DNA of 16,899 nt from Chitinophagaceae bacterium (GCA_025924755.1 JAICHT010000036.1:1-16899), one strand, 5' to 3'. Numbered from the stretch's first letter, positions 6,980-14,753 are shown. Made by a program: numbers and translations. The notes: generated by a model not told the origin, from the sequence alone.

Positions 6980-7022
6980 GAAATTTATGACACGGGAAAG
7001 GCATAACACTGATTCAAATCAA
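6980..7022 (-). promoter_or_regulatory. Predicted CRP/FNR-activated promoter of usp, with dyad site 3
   Basis: On the minus strand the dyad TTGATTTGAATCAG (7009-7022) differs by one base from the FNR consensus TTGAT-N4-ATCAA. Downstream lies TAAATTTC (6980-6987), one base off the Bacteroidota -7 box TAnnTTTG. A start site about 6 bases beyond that box (near 6974) would put the dyad centre at about -41.5, the standard class II activator position. The usp ATG follows some 48 bases later. This is the best-formed regulatory region in the window; binding is inferred. Confidence 0.5.
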
Positions 7023-7121
7023 CAAACGGCGTTTAAACAAAAATTTACAAGGATAGTATTTGCTATTAACCTCATTGACACAATTAAATGCTAGTTCCCG
7101 ATAAGTAGTGCGTTTGATACC

Positions 7122-8687
7122 TCAGTTGTTATAAACAAAATAATTTTTATCATACACATCATCATAGAATGTTATTTTGCCTTCTTTATCATACCAGGCT
7201 GTACTGTAAAGTACAAAGACGCTTATAGGTTCTCTGACGGAAACCACAATAGGTTCCTGGCTATGTAAGCAGCCTTTTTCAGTGATGGTATCCACAGCAA
7301 CCCTGTTATCTTTAAGCACGAAACGTGCTAAATCCATGGCTGCTTCTACCCGCATACAACCATGACTGAAATACCGTTTGTTCAGCATGAACAAGCTTTT
7401 AAAAGGTGTATCATGGAGGTAAACGGTAAATGGATTGTAGAAATTCAACTTTATTATTCCTAAGGAATTATCACAACCCGTTGACTGCCTGATAATGTAA
7501 GGGAAATAACCTGCGCTTAATGAATGCCAGTCGATTGAATATGGATTTAATACTTTGCCCTGCTTACTTAATACCTGAAAGTTATTTTGCTCCAGATAAG
7601 CGATGCTTTTTTTGATATTTGGCAGCAGTTCCCTGGTCGCTATTTTATTGGGAACCATCCAGTAAGGGTATAAAATTACTTCTGTTACCTTGCTGCTTAA
7701 CGTAGGGGTTGGTGTAGCAGTTTTACCCACAATCACTCTTGATGCCATCACTATTTTACCTCCTGTATATACAAGCAAACTGGCAGAGGGTATATTTACC
7801 AATATCACCGGTTGCGTTTGCTTTATTTGATGCAGCCACCTGATATAATTGGCAGCCTGTAGCAGTTCTTCTTTCCGCCGGGTTAATGGAGTGTTTAATG
7901 CTTTTAAGGTAGTGCTTCGCAAAGTGCCATCAGCTAATAAATTAAACAGTTGCTGTGCTTCTCTAATTTTCTGTACCAGTACTCTCTCCGTTATTGAAGT
8001 ATCAATAAAATCGAGCAAACCCAATTGATAAAGTTTTATAATTAATGTAGTATTGTTTCTGCTGACTTTATTAGAAGTTATTGTTACTTCCTTAAAAGTT
8101 TCTGCTTCCAATATTTTATTAAAGGAGGAAAGCCGTTGCATGACCGCATGGTATTCCGGTGATTTTGGCTCTAGTTCCAATGCAAGCAGATCTAATTTCC
8201 CTTCAATAATATGTTTTGCTAACAGAATCGGAATATTTAAAGCAGAGGGTTTGTAGTTTAGTCCATTATATCTTAAATCAGGAGCATTATTGCCATTTTG
8301 CACTTCGCTAAAAAAATGAAGGGCAGCATCTGTAAAAAGTAGTTCAGCCTTGATGGAATCCCTTATATCTCTTAAAGTATCCCTATTAAATTTTACAGAT
8401 TGTAGTTGCTGGTATTGATAATCTTTTTCGTTCAGCCCCAGTTCACTTGCTTTGTGAATCCAGTTGAACAGTGTTTGTCGGCGCAATAGATCATTTATCC
8501 AGGCAGGCTGATATTGATATACCTTATAAAACTCTTTTACCAATACTGGGTTATGAACGCCAATAGACATTAAGTTTTTATCGTCACTAATAAACTGTTG
8601 TATGCTGTCGGCACTAAGTTGTGCAATGCTTTGAAAGGCTATCAGTAAGTAAATCAGCAACAAAGAACAGCTTTTAGTTATTTTCAT
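7122..8687 (-). CDS. L,D-transpeptidase of the YcbB/LdtD type
   Basis: The start is set at the ATG at 8687 (521 residues); a TTG five codons earlier is less likely. Residues 1-23 (MKITKSCSLLLIYLLIAFQS plus IAQ) are a signal peptide, so the enzyme acts in the periplasm, making 3-3 crosslinks in peptidoglycan or attaching partners to it. A long N-terminal scaffold (about 25-250) contains the region YQPAWINDLLRRQTLFNWIH and a peptidoglycan-binding-like part (LGLLDFIDTSI...REAQQLFNLLADGTL). The YkuD catalytic domain follows (about 290-480), starting VILVNIPSASLLVY and holding the active-site motif YFSHGCMRVE with the catalytic Cys near 444 and the His two residues before it. The upstream HDTPFKSLF is also a family feature. 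The gene stands alone between usp and hsp20. Confidence 0.9.
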   Translation of the reverse strand: MKITKSCSLLLIYLLIAFQSIAQLSADSIQQFISDDKNLMSIGVHNPVLVKEFYKVYQYQPAWINDLLRRQTLFNWIHKASELGLNEKDYQYQQLQSVKFNRDTLRDIRDSIKAELLFTDAALHFFSEVQNGNNAPDLRYNGLNYKPSALNIPILLAKHIIEGKLDLLALELEPKSPEYHAVMQRLSSFNKILEAETFKEVTITSNKVSRNNTTLIIKLYQLGLLDFIDTSITERVLVQKIREAQQLFNLLADGTLRSTTLKALNTPLTRRKEELLQAANYIRWLHQIKQTQPVILVNIPSASLLVYTGGKIVMASRVIVGKTATPTPTLSSKVTEVILYPYWMVPNKIATRELLPNIKKSIAYLEQNNFQVLSKQGKVLNPYSIDWHSLSAGYFPYIIRQSTGCDNSLGIIKLNFYNPFTVYLHDTPFKSLFMLNKRYFSHGCMRVEAAMDLARFVLKDNRVAVDTITEKGCLHSQEPIVVSVREPISVFVLYSTAWYDKEGKITFYDDVYDKNYFVYNN

Positions 8688-8876
8688 TTCTAAGAATTTC
8701 AATAAAATGTATTGGCGTGCGCCTTTATTATTCCTTTCTTACAACAATCCTATTAAAGATTTGATCCTATATGCTTATGTACAAATACATATTTTATGAT
8801 ATGCTGAAAGTTGCCAACACACTAGATAATAAATTTAATGTAACGCTCCTGACATAAAGTTTGATATTATAAAATA

Positions 8877-8903
8877 ACCCCTTCCAGTCCTCGCTGTAGG
8901 GGT
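8877..8903 (-). terminator. Probable terminator of hsp20
   Basis: On the minus strand ACCCC (8899-8903) pairs with GGGGT (8877-8881) around a 17-base loop and is followed by TATTTTATAA. It starts about 24 bases past the hsp20 stop codon at 8927. The stem is short, so it is a moderate candidate. Confidence 0.45.
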
Positions 8904-8926
8904 CGTGAAAGCAAGCGGTAGCTGGC

Positions 8927-9370
8927 TTATTTCACGGCTATCTGCTTTGCAGGGCTCTTCTTTACTTCCTCTTTTTTAGGCAGCAAAAGTTTTAGTACAC
9001 CATCAGTATACGATGCATCAATAGCTTCCTTGTTTACATCCTCAGGGAGCGTAAAACTGCGGGTGAAAGAAGAATAATTATATTCTTTACGAGTACTTTT
9101 GCCTTCTTTCTCTTCTTTTTCTTCTTCTTTTTCTGAGCTTATGGTAAGCATGGTTCCATCTACGTCAATTTTAAAATCTTCTTTCTTTAGGCCCGGCGCT
9201 GCCACTGATACTTTGTATTCATTTTTATTTTCTGTGATGTTTACTGCAGGTATATTAACGGTTCTGTTTACCGAACCGTTGCCGTCAAACCATTCATTCC
9301 ATGGTTTAAAAAAATCATCAAAAACGGAAGGTAATAACCTGCTTGACCTGATTACTGCATTTGTTGACAT
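8927..9370 (-). CDS. hsp20: Small heat-shock protein, Hsp20/alpha-crystallin family
   Basis: This 147-residue ATP-independent holdase keeps unfolding proteins from aggregating in the cytoplasm. The N-terminal arm holds SVFDDFFKPWNEWF (about 15-28). The alpha-crystallin domain (about 42-135) begins VNITENKNEYKVSVAAPGLK, contains FKIDVDGTMLTISSEKEEE, a highly acidic/basic loop (EEEKEEKEGKSTRKE), then SSFTRSFTLPEDVN and the hallmark YTDGVLKLLLPKKE. A Lys-rich tail (KKSPAKQIAVK) closes it. Length and order are normal for the family. The promoter at 9407-9438 fits the Bacteroidota consensus, and a terminator-like hairpin follows the gene, so it is probably transcribed alone. Hsp20 next to Usp genes is typical of stress islands. 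Confidence 0.95.
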   Translation of the reverse strand: MSTNAVIRSSRLLPSVFDDFFKPWNEWFDGNGSVNRTVNIPAVNITENKNEYKVSVAAPGLKKEDFKIDVDGTMLTISSEKEEEKEEKEGKSTRKEYNYSSFTRSFTLPEDVNKEAIDASYTDGVLKLLLPKKEEVKKSPAKQIAVK

Positions 9371-9406
9371 AATCGTAAGTTTTAATTAAATAAAATAATA
9401 ACAGAA

Positions 9407-9438
9407 CAAATCTATTTTGTTTTGATGGGCATAAACAA
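9407..9438 (-). promoter_or_regulatory. Bacteroidota-type promoter of hsp20
   Basis: The minus strand carries TAGATTTG (9407-9414), a perfect match to the -7 consensus TAnnTTTG. A TTG (9436-9438) lies 21 bases upstream as the -33 element. The predicted start near 9401 leaves a leader of about 30 bases to the ATG at 9370. Confidence 0.55.
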
Positions 9439-9619
9439 CAACCACCATCAGCATAATATATGAGTGTCGTCAGTATTTTATTAAACCCATTTACTGAATT
9501 CTATATACAGATGCGGTGCATTTTTACCATCTGCATTTAGAAATGAGAACAGGAAAATGAAGCCTAGACATCCGTTGTTCAAAGAGCTTGTTTAGTATCT
9601 GCCAAAAGTTATTTTTCTA

Positions 9620-10051
9620 TTAGTCTAGCTGTATCATCACCATATGCTTATACCTGTGCAGCTTTCCATTATCTACAAATTCTATATTGCCACCTTCTTC
9701 CATTACTTTTTCTATTATCGTATCTACTGCATCATTGATTGGCATTGCTTCATTTTTTGACGTAGGGAGCAAAACAGATCCGGAGTGCCAGTCATTATAT
9801 ACGCCTGGGAACAGGTACTTCTTTTCGCCAACCAGTAATTTTCCTTTTTTCTGGCTTGCAGCATTCCATATATCCTTAATGCCAATGAACAATTTTCCAT
9901 GACTTTCAGCCGCCTGTATCTGGAATAATAAATTTTTTTCTCTCAATTTATCCGGATCGGAGAAAGCAAACTCCTGCTTCACACTCTTTACCCATATATT
10001 GTTTAGAAGAAAGGCTGCAAGGGATTTCCGCATTGATTTTTTGGCTAACAT
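9620..10051 (-). CDS. Orphan C-terminal domain of a bacterial eRF1-like (baeRF) protein
   Basis: Bacterial archaeo-eukaryotic release-factor-like (baeRF) proteins usually have about 350-400 residues in three domains and are thought to act on ribosomes. This 143-residue protein matches only their last part: DPDKLREKNLLFQIQAAESH, then GKLFIGIKDIWNAASQKKGK and LLVGEKKY, and near the end NDAVDTIIEKVMEEGGNIEF followed by VDNGKLHRY. The first ~20 residues (MLAKKSMRKSLAAFLLNNIW) have no counterpart that I know. No trace of the N-terminal domains is seen upstream in any frame; a TAG lies seven codons before the ATG. It may be a truncated gene or a domain kept on its own. The ATG at 10033 is an alternative start. 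The family call is from memory of the pattern and is moderately sure. Confidence 0.65.
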   Translation of the reverse strand: MLAKKSMRKSLAAFLLNNIWVKSVKQEFAFSDPDKLREKNLLFQIQAAESHGKLFIGIKDIWNAASQKKGKLLVGEKKYLFPGVYNDWHSGSVLLPTSKNEAMPINDAVDTIIEKVMEEGGNIEFVDNGKLHRYKHMVMIQLD

Positions 10052-10203
10052 GCTTTGCTGATTTTCTACCTAAAGGGAGCGAAGATTTTGTACTAAAACA
10101 ATAAGTATTGTCATATAAAAAAGTGACTGTTATCAGTATAGTTGCTGTATACAAATGGTTAATTGCAGCGGTAACAGCAAGCAATGCCCCTCCATATAGT
10201 ACA

Positions 10204-10217
10204 GTGATCATTATCAC
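10204..10217. promoter_or_regulatory. CRP/FNR-like dyad (site 4), the most symmetric copy
   Basis: GTGATCATTATCAC has perfect 5-bp arms (GTGAT/ATCAC) around CATT. With flanks it reads AGTGA-N6-TCACA, nine of ten bases of the E. coli CRP consensus TGTGA-N6-TCACA. The centre is 74.5 bases upstream of the flavin-protein ATG at 10285 and about 64 bases upstream of the start site predicted from the box at 10262. It could also serve the divergent gene starting at 10051. Confidence 0.45.
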
Positions 10218-10225
10218 AAAAAATA

Positions 10226-10269
10226 TTGACCCTCATCATTTATAACTGTATACACAAGCTGTACTTTAG
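10226..10269 (+). promoter_or_regulatory. Candidate promoter elements of the PNPOx-like gene
   Basis: TACTTTAG (10262-10269) is one base off the Bacteroidota -7 box TAnnTTTG and would start transcription about 10 bases before the ATG at 10285. Just upstream TTGACC (10226-10231) and TATACA (10249-10254), 17 bases apart, match a classical sigma70 layout. Which one is used cannot be told. Confidence 0.3.
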
Positions 10270-10284
10270 CATATAATTTTTTTT

Positions 10285-10758
10285 ATGATTGATAAGCTAA
10301 ACCAAAATCAAATTGAAGAGTTGCTCAGCAAACAACTAATTGGCCGTATTGGTTGCCATGCCGAGGGAATTACTTATGTAGTGCCCATCAGTTATGCATA
10401 CCATCAAGATTTTATATATGCCCATACGTATGAAGGCATGAAGATGGAAGTGATGCGTAAAAACCCCGAAGTATGTTTTGAGGTTGATGATACGCAAGAC
10501 ACATCTAACTGGAAAAGTGTTATTGCATGGGGTACATTTGAAGAACTCCACGACCCTGCTGAACGCGACGAGGCCCTGCAGGTGCTCAACAACCGTATTC
10601 TGCCGCTTAATTCCAGTGTCACTACTCATTTAGGTTCCGGATGGCCGTTTACCTATAATGAAAAAGGTGGCGTGGATGGCATTTTTTTCAGAATCCGTTT
10701 ACAGAATAAAACCGGCCGCTTTGAAAGTAACCAGGTGACGCCGGCCTTTTCTTTTTAA
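10285..10758 (+). CDS. Pyridoxamine 5'-phosphate oxidase-like flavin split-barrel protein
   Basis: This 157-residue protein has the FMN-binding split beta-barrel fold of the PNPOx-like superfamily. The first helix (MIDKLNQNQIEELLSKQLIG) leads into strand RIGCHAEGITYVVPISYAYH (about 21-40), then DFIYAHTYEGMKMEVMRKNP with the Glu-Gly-x-Lys turn that contacts flavin phosphate in relatives, and VCFEVDD (about 63-69). SNWKSVIAWGTFEEL (about 74-88) is the next conserved strand pair. The last ~40 residues include SGWPFTYNEKGGVDGIFFRI. True pyridoxine biosynthesis is unlikely; such proteins reduce or bind small molecules, or store F420/heme/flavin, and several belong to hypoxia regulons. CRP/FNR-like site 4 lies upstream. 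The last codons overlap a terminator-like structure. Confidence 0.85.
   Translation: MIDKLNQNQIEELLSKQLIGRIGCHAEGITYVVPISYAYHQDFIYAHTYEGMKMEVMRKNPEVCFEVDDTQDTSNWKSVIAWGTFEELHDPAERDEALQVLNNRILPLNSSVTTHLGSGWPFTYNEKGGVDGIFFRIRLQNKTGRFESNQVTPAFSF
10714..10755 (+). terminator. Terminator-like hairpin overlapping the 3' end of the flavin-protein gene
   Basis: GGCCG (10714-10718) pairs with CGGCC (10742-10746) around a 23-base loop and is followed at once by TTTTCTTTT up to the stop codon. The U tract therefore encodes the final Phe-Ser-Phe. The stem is short but GC-rich in an AT-rich region. An alternative pairing (CCGGC/GCCGG) is shifted by two bases. Confidence 0.4.
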
Positions 10759-11001
10759 ATCCATAAACTGATAGCAGTACTGTTGCAAAAAGCATATCTC
10801 CTGATTGCCATTATTATTCACCTTTCGGGTTGCATAATATGAGGGCCACTTCAGAAGCCTCTTTTAGCAGCATTCACCAAAAGGAATTTATCAGAACTAT
10901 CCAATCATAAAAGTGTACCTATTTTCCAATATAATGGGTTCTGATTTACCATTTTTGCTTACCCTATTCTAAGGAAATTAATATCTGGTAAATTTATAAA
11001 T

Positions 11002-12837
11002 ATGAGCATGTACCATCCCAATTACGGACTTTCAAAAAGTAAGGAAGAAGGGGCTGCAGATGAAACGTTCACGAATCCCTTACCTCGTGCGGTTCTGCGG
11101 CCCAATTCCTTTATATTGCTGGATGGTGAATGGAACTTTGATCTGGATATAGAAGATCATGGGTTGCAGGAAAGATGGTATTTAAGCCATGTGTATACAC
11201 ATAGAGTGATTTGGCCGGCTACTGTTGAAGAACATATTGGCGCTGTTATGGGGTTGCATTTCCAAAGTATTAAGGAAGACAAAACCGTGGCCTGGTACGA
11301 ACGGGAATTTCCTTTGCCAAATAAAGATGAATCATTGCCGCTTTCTATATTGCAGTTAACTTTTGGAGCTTGTGGTTATGAAACAAGAGTTTGGCTGAAT
11401 GGACATGCATTACAAACGGTAGAAGGGGAAGAAGTACACAAGGGTGAATATACTTCTTTCACTTATGAGCTGCAGGAAAAAGACTTGCAGACGGTTAACC
11501 GGCTTACGGTACGCATTGCCGATACTAAGGACGCTGATATTCCCCGGGGAAAACAAGAATCTTTTATATTTAAACGCGGAGGCATCTGGTATCAAAGCTA
11601 CAGCGGTGCCGTGCGTAGTATTTGGCTGGAGGTAGTGGAACGAAACCGCCTTCGCTCACGGGTTGGTGTAGTTAGTATTGTGGAAGACCGTATGGTGCGT
11701 TTTAATCTTACTACGCATATTCACGATCCAGGTATCTACACAATCCGGTTAAATGTTTTCAAAAGAAAACAGGAAGCTGCAGAACCTATTGCCAAGGCAG
11801 ATTTTTGTTTGGCGCTCGAAGCCGGGGAAAAGCAGCAGCGTTTGGTGCTGGAAGTGCCGGGTGCAGAATTATGGTCACCTGATGCTCCGCATCTTTATAC
11901 ACTTATTGCTCAATTGATAGACAAAAATGGTTACACAGCCGAAATTGAAACGCATTTTGGTTTACGTAAAATTGAAGCAAGGGGACGTTACGTTTACTTA
12001 AACAACCAACCTGTTTACCTGGATGGCATATTGTATCAACCCGGTTTGTCATCTTATGAAGTGATAAAGCAGCATATGCTGGCAATGAAGAAATTAGGAT
12101 GCAACCTGGTGCGTATTCACATTGCCGGGGTTGATCCCCGTGTTTACAAGTTGGCCGATCGAATAGGTATGCTGTTATGGGTGGAAGTACCGAGTCCACA
12201 TCGATCCAGCAGGCAGAGCAGAACCAACCACCATAATGAACTGCTTAGAATGCTTGCCCTTATGCAAACCCATCCTTCCATTATTATCTGGAGTTTGTAC
12301 AATGAAGATTGGGGTGCACAGGATATTGCCACGAATAGTAAAACCCGCCAGTACATAATTGATATGTATCATTATATGCATCTTTACTTCCCGCAGTTTT
12401 TAGTGGTCGACAACGATGGCTGGCATCACATATCGTTAGAAGGCAGGTTAAAGTCAGATTTGCTGACCGTACACGTTTACACGCCGGATGAAAAAAAATG
12501 GAGTAAGCAATTGGATCGGTTGGTGGAGGGGAAGCTGAAAAGTGTAACTATATTTCCGCTTGTAGTGGGTGATCCTTTCTTTTATCGAAAGCAATTACCA
12601 TTAATTGTAAGTGAATGGGGTGGATTTGGGTTTGCGAATTATGGTGGTCCTAAAAAGAATAGTGAACGAGCAGACCTCATTCGCCTTTTTAAAAAGGAAT
12701 TGCGAAAGCGGCCTATTGCCGGTGATGTATACACCCAGGCTACCGACATAGAAGAGGAACAAAATGGACTGATTGACTCAAAAACCGGTGTAGTAAAAGT
12801 TCCCGAAGGATTGCTGGCTTCCCGCTTGAATGACTAA
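11002..12837 (+). CDS. Glycoside hydrolase family 2 protein (beta-galactosidase/beta-glucuronidase type)
   Basis: This 611-residue protein has the three GH2 modules: a jelly-roll sugar-binding domain (about 38-212, with LDGEWNF and WLNG), an Ig-like domain (about 215-322, ending AELWSPDAPHLYTL and THFGLRK) and a TIM barrel (about 325-611). In the barrel NLVRIHIAGVDPRVYKLADR leads to LLWVEVP. The acid/base Glu is E435 in SLYNEDWG, and the nucleophile is E538 in IVSEWGGFG, so it should be an active retaining enzyme. The substrate cannot be told; the usual His-His-x-Pro after NLVR is replaced by HIAGVD. There is no signal peptide, which is unusual for Bacteroidota GH2 enzymes and suggests a cytoplasmic role. 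No SusC/SusD or sugar transporter genes lie nearby, so it is not a normal polysaccharide locus. The ATG at 11002 is used; one at 11008 is possible. Confidence 0.9.
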   Translation: MSMYHPNYGLSKSKEEGAADETFTNPLPRAVLRPNSFILLDGEWNFDLDIEDHGLQERWYLSHVYTHRVIWPATVEEHIGAVMGLHFQSIKEDKTVAWYEREFPLPNKDESLPLSILQLTFGACGYETRVWLNGHALQTVEGEEVHKGEYTSFTYELQEKDLQTVNRLTVRIADTKDADIPRGKQESFIFKRGGIWYQSYSGAVRSIWLEVVERNRLRSRVGVVSIVEDRMVRFNLTTHIHDPGIYTIRLNVFKRKQEAAEPIAKADFCLALEAGEKQQRLVLEVPGAELWSPDAPHLYTLIAQLIDKNGYTAEIETHFGLRKIEARGRYVYLNNQPVYLDGILYQPGLSSYEVIKQHMLAMKKLGCNLVRIHIAGVDPRVYKLADRIGMLLWVEVPSPHRSSRQSRTNHHNELLRMLALMQTHPSIIIWSLYNEDWGAQDIATNSKTRQYIIDMYHYMHLYFPQFLVVDNDGWHHISLEGRLKSDLLTVHVYTPDEKKWSKQLDRLVEGKLKSVTIFPLVVGDPFFYRKQLPLIVSEWGGFGFANYGGPKKNSERADLIRLFKKELRKRPIAGDVYTQATDIEEEQNGLIDSKTGVVKVPEGLLASRLND

Positions 12838-12903
12838 AATCAGAAGAAGCATCCAATATAGCTATACCAGGATTCGCTAAAAGGAATATGAAGGAGGCTG
12901 TTT

Positions 12904-13611
12904 TTACTGATCTCTATGATATTTTCTTCTATAATCTTTTTTGAACTTTATTGCAAGCAGTAACATAGACAAGGGCGCTGTAATTCCCCAGGGATAACCG
13001 AGAACAAGCAGTCTTTCTGAATAAAATGGAAAGAAATAGACAATTGAAATTAAAGGAGTAACGAAAGCATTCGCTAAGAACGATAGTCTAACCCATCTTT
13101 GAAACCCGTGCTTCTCAAATATTGGAATAGCTATTAATGTAGCCAACCCCATAAATATATAGCCTAATGCATCGAAGTCCCAAAAAAGCGAATGTGGTGT
13201 TTGTTCAAGAATGCGGATATCGCCTGCAGTACCCTTAAGTTTCATGGGAAGTACAGTGGTTAATTGGACTACATAATTTGCAGTAACAAATACCGAATAC
13301 AATATTGAAAAGATTAAGGCTGCGTGGCTCCAAAACTTTTTCTCATCGGGTGTCACATAATGAAGTGCAAGTATTTCAAGAACAAAAGGAACTACTATGC
13401 AAAGGGATGTTCCATATATAAGAAGTTCATCCCATGGAAAACTAAGTACATGGGCAACCTGTAATATTTGAACTGTACAATACCCTACTGTTGCAATAAA
13501 TGCAACCAGTCCTGACCAAAAGCCAATTCTATATATTGATTGATCCATGTCTTTTCTATCTGAAAAACCGGCAACGTTTGAAACCGTCTTCGCTTGAAAA
13601 GTTGATAGCAT
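12904..13611 (-). CDS. Multi-pass membrane protein of unknown function
   Basis: I do not recognise a family for this 235-residue protein. Hydrophobic segments at about 30-50, 58-82, 94-116, 148-166, 176-196 and 204-222 predict six membrane helices. Between helices three and four lies a polar loop (LKGTAGDIRILEQTPHSLFW, about 124-143). The C-terminus is very basic (KFKKDYRRKYHRDQ), which places it on the cytoplasmic side. The start at 13611 gives a 28-residue polar N-terminus; the ATG at 13548 (MDQSIYRIGF) is a fair alternative since it starts just before the first helix. The gene is convergent with the GH2 gene (66-base gap) and divergent from the usp gene at 13870, with which it shares a 258-base intergenic region that holds CRP/FNR-like site 5. 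Confidence 0.75.
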   Translation of the reverse strand: MLSTFQAKTVSNVAGFSDRKDMDQSIYRIGFWSGLVAFIATVGYCTVQILQVAHVLSFPWDELLIYGTSLCIVVPFVLEILALHYVTPDEKKFWSHAALIFSILYSVFVTANYVVQLTTVLPMKLKGTAGDIRILEQTPHSLFWDFDALGYIFMGLATLIAIPIFEKHGFQRWVRLSFLANAFVTPLISIVYFFPFYSERLLVLGYPWGITAPLSMLLLAIKFKKDYRRKYHRDQ

Positions 13612-13705
13612 TTTAATGATTTATATAATTGAATAAGTACACGGGATATTGCACTAAGTACTCACAGGAAAACATGAATAACAATGACAGATATAATGAA
13701 AAGAA

Positions 13706-13719
13706 CTGATTATGATCAC
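13706..13719. promoter_or_regulatory. CRP/FNR-like dyad, TGAT-N4-ATCA (site 5)
   Basis: CTGATTATGATCAC contains the perfect core TGAT-TATG-ATCA (13707-13718). It lies between the divergent membrane-protein gene (start 13611) and usp gene (start 13870), centred about 101 and 157 bases from their start codons. It could control either or both. I found no convincing TAnnTTTG box at a fixed distance. Confidence 0.4.
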
Positions 13720-13869
13720 TACGGAATTTCCATCTTTTATTTACAAGGAACTTAAGACCTATATACCTGTTATTCTTAAAAATTGATGTAGCTTAATTAT
13801 TGGTTTAGATGACCTATATCATTTTTAAAAGATTGCTTTATCTTAAATTTTGTAACATAATAACGAAAA

Positions 13870-14715
13870 ATGAAAACGATACTGGTTCCAACTGACTTTT
13901 CCAGCTATGCCAATAAAGCGCTGAACTATGCTGTATCCATTGCAAAAAAAAATAAAGCAGCCATCATTTTACTACATGCCTGCGAACTGATTCATAGTCC
14001 GTACCAGGACGAAAAGACCATGATCGAAGAACATAACCAGTCCATTGAAGAGGAAAGTAATAGCCGGTTGGAAGCTTTGAAAAAAACTATTGTAGAAACA
14101 GAAGGCCTGCAAGTTATAAATGAGCTTTATGATGGCGATGTTATTGAGTCCATTCTTGAAGCTGCAAGAAGCTACCAACCGGAATTGATTGTAATGGGCA
14201 CCTTGGGAAAAACAGGTTTAAAGAACCTAATATTAGGCAGTAAAACAGCTGCATTGCTTTCCAAAACTGATATTCCCGTTATTGCCATTCCTCATGATGT
14301 TGAGTGGCTGGAACCTAAAAAAATGCTCCTGGCCCTTAACGATCCTAAGGTAGACATTGCTCTTCTAAAACCTGTTTTTGATTTAGCTGATTTGTTTCAG
14401 TCTAATATCCAGGCGGCCATTTTTTCGGATACCCGCGAGGAGGCTATTGGCCTTATGGAACACAGCCGGAGCATTCACAGCATACAGGAGAAACTACAGG
14501 AAGTTTATGCCGGGACTTTAGTAGATACAGTACACCTTTCAGGTCAGGATTTTCTGGACACCATGGAAGAATATATTAGCAACAACCACATTAACCTGCT
14601 GGCAATGATTACCCACAAAAGAAATGTTGTACAAAGCCTTTTCAACAGGAGCATGACTCGTAAAATGTGTTATCATACTACCGTTCCTTTGTTGTCTATC
14701 AATACTCCTATGTAA
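13870..14715 (+). CDS. Two-domain universal stress protein (UspA family) with intact ATP-binding motif
   Basis: This 281-residue cytoplasmic protein has two UspA domains. Domain 1 (1-142) begins MKTILVPTDFSSYANKALNY, carries the conserved Asp at position 9, and holds a full nucleotide motif: G110-T-L-G113, nine residues, then G123-S124, followed by TDIPVIAIP. Domain 2 (about 148-281) lacks the Gly-rich motif (THKRNVVQSLFNRSMTRKM) and ends TTVPLLSIN, the usual degenerate partner domain. The layout is common in Bacteroidota. It differs from the Usp at 6108, where neither domain has an intact motif, so the two probably have different roles (ATP-binding sensor versus non-binding). The gene is followed by hairpins at 14754-14880 and faces the regulator gene. 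Confidence 0.92.
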   Translation: MKTILVPTDFSSYANKALNYAVSIAKKNKAAIILLHACELIHSPYQDEKTMIEEHNQSIEEESNSRLEALKKTIVETEGLQVINELYDGDVIESILEAARSYQPELIVMGTLGKTGLKNLILGSKTAALLSKTDIPVIAIPHDVEWLEPKKMLLALNDPKVDIALLKPVFDLADLFQSNIQAAIFSDTREEAIGLMEHSRSIHSIQEKLQEVYAGTLVDTVHLSGQDFLDTMEEYISNNHINLLAMITHKRNVVQSLFNRSMTRKMCYHTTVPLLSINTPM

Positions 14716-14753
14716 AGGTTAGCCGTATCAGATTCCTTATTAATTGTTTTCAT

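Noticed and set aside
9508..9533. CAGATG/CATCTG inverted repeat upstream of hsp20
   Set aside because: It has 6-bp arms with a 14-base spacer, lies well upstream of the predicted promoter, and is not similar to CIRCE or other known heat-shock operators.
9948..10217. 89-codon minus-strand frame upstream of the baeRF-like gene
   Set aside because: It was considered as a frameshifted N-terminal part, but it shows no eRF1-like sequence and overlaps the gene in another frame.
10838..10909. 23-codon ATG frame before the GH2 gene
   Set aside because: It is too short, with no similarity or spacing that suggests a leader peptide.
12363..12374. TGAT-ATGT-ATCA inside the GH2 gene
   Set aside because: It lies deep in a clear coding region, far from any start codon; most likely chance.
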